Source: Streptomyces colonosanans
Lineage (GTDB): Bacteria; Actinomycetota; Actinomycetes; Streptomycetales; Streptomycetaceae
Length of the DNA: 64,000 nucleotides
Reading direction: 5' to 3'
Assembly (NCBI RefSeq): GCF_001866645.1
Contig: NZ_MLYP01000017.1
Location: 61,194-125,193, forward strand
Shown here: piece after piece, positions 62,361 to 64,000 of the stretch
Layout of the letters: the number at the start of each line of letters is the position of its first letter
Position numbering within the stretch: the stretch's first letter is position 1
The notes under the pieces: model-generated
Told to the model about the DNA's origin: nothing
What the model saw: the letters and a program-made list of their open reading frames with translations, nothing else
Databases searched by the model: none
Position numbers and translations under genes: made by a program

Positions 62361-63686
62361 TCACAGGCCGGCGATCCGGCCGTTACGGAACAGGTCGACG
62401 AAGATCTGGTGGTCGGCACGCGCGCGTGCCCCGTACTCGTGCGCGAAGTCCACCAGCAGATCCGCGAAACCGGCCTCGTCGGCGGCGATCGCCGCGTCGA
62501 TGGCCCGCTCCGTGGAGAAGGGCACCAGGGACTCGCCGGACCGGTCGTCGGCCGCCGCGTGCACGGTGGCGGTGGCCTGGCCCAGATCGGCGACCACCGA
62601 GGCGATCTCCTCCAGGTCGTCGATGTCGCCCCAGTCGAGGCGCACCGTGTACGGCGACACCTCGGCGACCAGTCGGCCCACGCCGTCCAGCTCGGTCCAG
62701 CCCAGCCATGGGTCGGCGTGCGCCTGCAGGGCGCGCTGGGAGATCGCCGTGCGGTGGCCCTGGTGCTGGAAGTAATCGCGGATCGCCGGATCCGTGATGT
62801 GACGGGAGACGGCCGGGGCCCGGGCCTGCCTGATGGAGATCACCACGTCGTTCTCCAGAGCGTCGCTGCCGCCCTCCAGGAGGATGTCGTACGACGGCAG
62901 CCCCGGCGAGCCGACGCCAAAGCCGCGGCGGCCGACGACGTCCTTCACGCGGTAGGACTCCGGGCGCGTCAGCGACGACTCCGGCAGCGTCTCCAGATAG
63001 CCGTCGAAGGCCGCCAGCACCTTGTAACGCGTGGCCGCGTCCAGCTCGACGGAGCCGCCGTCCGGAGCGAAGCGGCGCTCGAAGTCGCGGATCTCCGTCA
63101 TCGAGTCCAGCAACCCGAAGCGGGTCAGCGAGCGCGCGTCGCGCAGCGTGTCCAGCAAGGGCCCCTGGGCGGTGTCCAGGGTGAAGGGCGGCACCTCGTC
63201 GCTCTTGGCGCCGGTCGCCAGGGCGTGGATGCGCTCGCGGTAGGCCGCAGCGTAGACCCGGACCAGGCCGGTGATCTGCTCGTCGCCGAGCGCCTTCGTA
63301 TACCCGAGCAGCGCCAGCGAGGCGGCGAACCGCTTCAGGTCCCAGGTGAAGGGGCCGACATAGGCCTCGTCGAAGTCGTTCACGTTGAAGATCAGGCGGC
63401 CCGTGGCATCCATGTACGTACCGAAGTTCTCGGCGTGCAGGTCGCCGTGGACCCACACGCGCGAGGTGCGGTCGTCCAGATACGGGCCGCCGCGCTTCTC
63501 GGCGTCGAGGTCGTGGTAGAAGAGGCATGCCGTGCCTCGGTAGAACGCGACGGCGGAGGCCGCCATCTTGCGGAACGTCACGCGGAACGCGGCCGGGTCG
63601 GCGGCGAGATGCTCGCCGAAGGCGGTGTCGAAGACGGTGAGGATCTCCTCACCGCGTTGCTCGGCGCTGCGCTGCGGAACCGACAT
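62361..63686 (-). CDS. DUF2252 domain-containing protein
   Basis: This protein of about 441 residues matches DUF2252: FRVTFRKMAASAVAFYRGTACLFYHDL, VWVHGDLHAENFGTY, NVNDFDEAYVGPFTWDLKRFAASLAL and the C-terminal QGHRTAISQRALQAHADPWLGW. The HGDLHAENFG and NDFDE motifs resemble the catalytic and metal-binding motifs of aminoglycoside-phosphotransferase-like kinases, so a small-molecule kinase fold is inferred; no substrate is known. ATG 63686 with GGAGG upstream. Confidence 0.88.
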   Translation of the reverse strand: MSVPQRSAEQRGEEILTVFDTAFGEHLAADPAAFRVTFRKMAASAVAFYRGTACLFYHDLDAEKRGGPYLDDRTSRVWVHGDLHAENFGTYMDATGRLIFNVNDFDEAYVGPFTWDLKRFAASLALLGYTKALGDEQITGLVRVYAAAYRERIHALATGAKSDEVPPFTLDTAQGPLLDTLRDARSLTRFGLLDSMTEIRDFERRFAPDGGSVELDAATRYKVLAAFDGYLETLPESSLTRPESYRVKDVVGRRGFGVGSPGLPSYDILLEGGSDALENDVVISIRQARAPAVSRHITDPAIRDYFQHQGHRTAISQRALQAHADPWLGWTELDGVGRLVAEVSPYTVRLDWGDIDDLEEIASVVADLGQATATVHAAADDRSGESLVPFSTERAIDAAIAADEAGFADLLVDFAHEYGARARADHQIFVDLFRNGRIAGL

Positions 63687-64000
63687 CGCTGGGTGCCTCC
63701 AGGTGCAGGTGGTGCGTGACGACGGGAACGGATCTTCCCGATCTTCCAACGGACGACGGTACGCGCGAGTGCCCCGGACCTTCGGACGAAGACACGGGTG
63801 ACGGGGCACGTGTCCGTCGCACGAAGGTACGGGTGCCCGGCCCGTGTCCCCCGGACGAAGGTAAGCGGGCTCACCCTCCCGTGTCGGTGCCGAGGCATAG
63901 ACTTCGACGCTGTCCCCCGGACTGTCCGCAGCAGGTGGGACCCCGCCGACGAACGCCCGCCCGTCGCCCGACCACCCCTCAACGAGGCGCTTCGCGCCAC
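63687..64000. other. Right-end intergenic region (314 bp)
   Basis: No gene is called. Short direct repeats of the type GGACGAAG/GCACGAAGGTACGGGTG occur at 63770-63865. From about 63930 a plus-strand frame reads SRWDPADERPPVARPPLNEA with strongly G/C third positions and may be the beginning of a gene continuing beyond the window. No ATG, GTG or TTG in frame supports a start. Confidence 0.35.

Noticed and set aside
63934..64000. GTG-started plus-strand frame at the right edge (GTGGGACCCC...)
   Set aside because: The product is Arg/Pro-rich as expected for an out-of-frame reading; the neighbouring frame looks more coding but has no start codon in the window.

Overview
The window is a high-GC actinobacterial chromosome segment that I assign to Streptomyces. 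Evidence: frequent GTG starts with GC-rich third codon positions, a division and cell-wall (dcw) cluster running from rsmH to divIVA with ylmD/ylmE/sepF/sepG between ftsZ and divIVA, a class II DAHP synthase, a MacRS-type two-component system, a fused TrpE-TrpG with a leader peptide carrying three Trp codons, and a histone H1-like/DksA-like protein. From memory, the order matches the S. coelicolor block near SCO2121 to SCO2065, and parts of it (DAHP synthase, PASTA kinase, Rv2175c-like protein, MTHFR, DUF3040, dcw cluster) match M. tuberculosis. No rRNA, tRNA, CRISPR array, prophage or intact insertion sequence was seen.

Left part (1-9.4 kb): the end of an acyltransferase, macS-macR, a phosphofructokinase with PPi-type active-site residues, trpE(G) behind a transcription attenuator, divergent class II DAHP synthase, an iron-box-preceded bfd convergent with bfr, a molybdopterin oxidoreductase, and a His-rich DUF4396 membrane protein behind a CsoR-like palindrome.

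Middle left (9.4-25.5 kb): endonuclease IV, a PASTA Ser/Thr kinase, a TPP-riboswitch-controlled thiO-thiS-thiG operon, a ferredoxin-reductase-like flavoprotein, an Rv2175c-like DNA-binding protein, thiE, metF, a membrane protein with a Tyr/Gln/Gly-rich tail, a CrtI-like FAD protein, a TetR regulator, and two adjacent decayed exporter genes (an ABC ATPase without its N-terminal half and a YhgE/Pip protein with a large internal deletion). A HEPN protein, a methyltransferase and a DUF3040 protein follow.

Centre (25.7-50 kb): a leftward MoxR-DUF58-transglutaminase operon and a beta-carbonic anhydrase, then the rightward dcw cluster rsmH-ftsL-ftsI-murE-murF-mraY-murD-ftsW-murG-ftsQ-ftsZ-ylmD-ylmE-sepF-sepG-divIVA. 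It makes lipid II, builds the septum and organises polar growth. ftsL, ftsW and ftsZ are each preceded by a short ORF with its own Shine-Dalgarno sequence; the one before ftsZ contains a TTA (bldA) codon.

Right part (50-64 kb): ileS under a translational T-box riboswitch, a DksA-like protein whose basic tail carries a 177-bp tandem duplication, lspA, an RluD-type pseudouridine synthase, a Na+/H+ antiporter, an SDR oxidoreductase, a dienelactone-hydrolase-like protein, a membrane protein plus DsbA-like thioredoxin protein pair, and a DUF2252 protein. A 43-bp repeat (palindrome plus constant sequence ending at the next gene's start codon) occurs twice, before the TetR gene and before the SDR gene, each time forming the end of a short ORF joined to the next gene by a TGATG stop/start.
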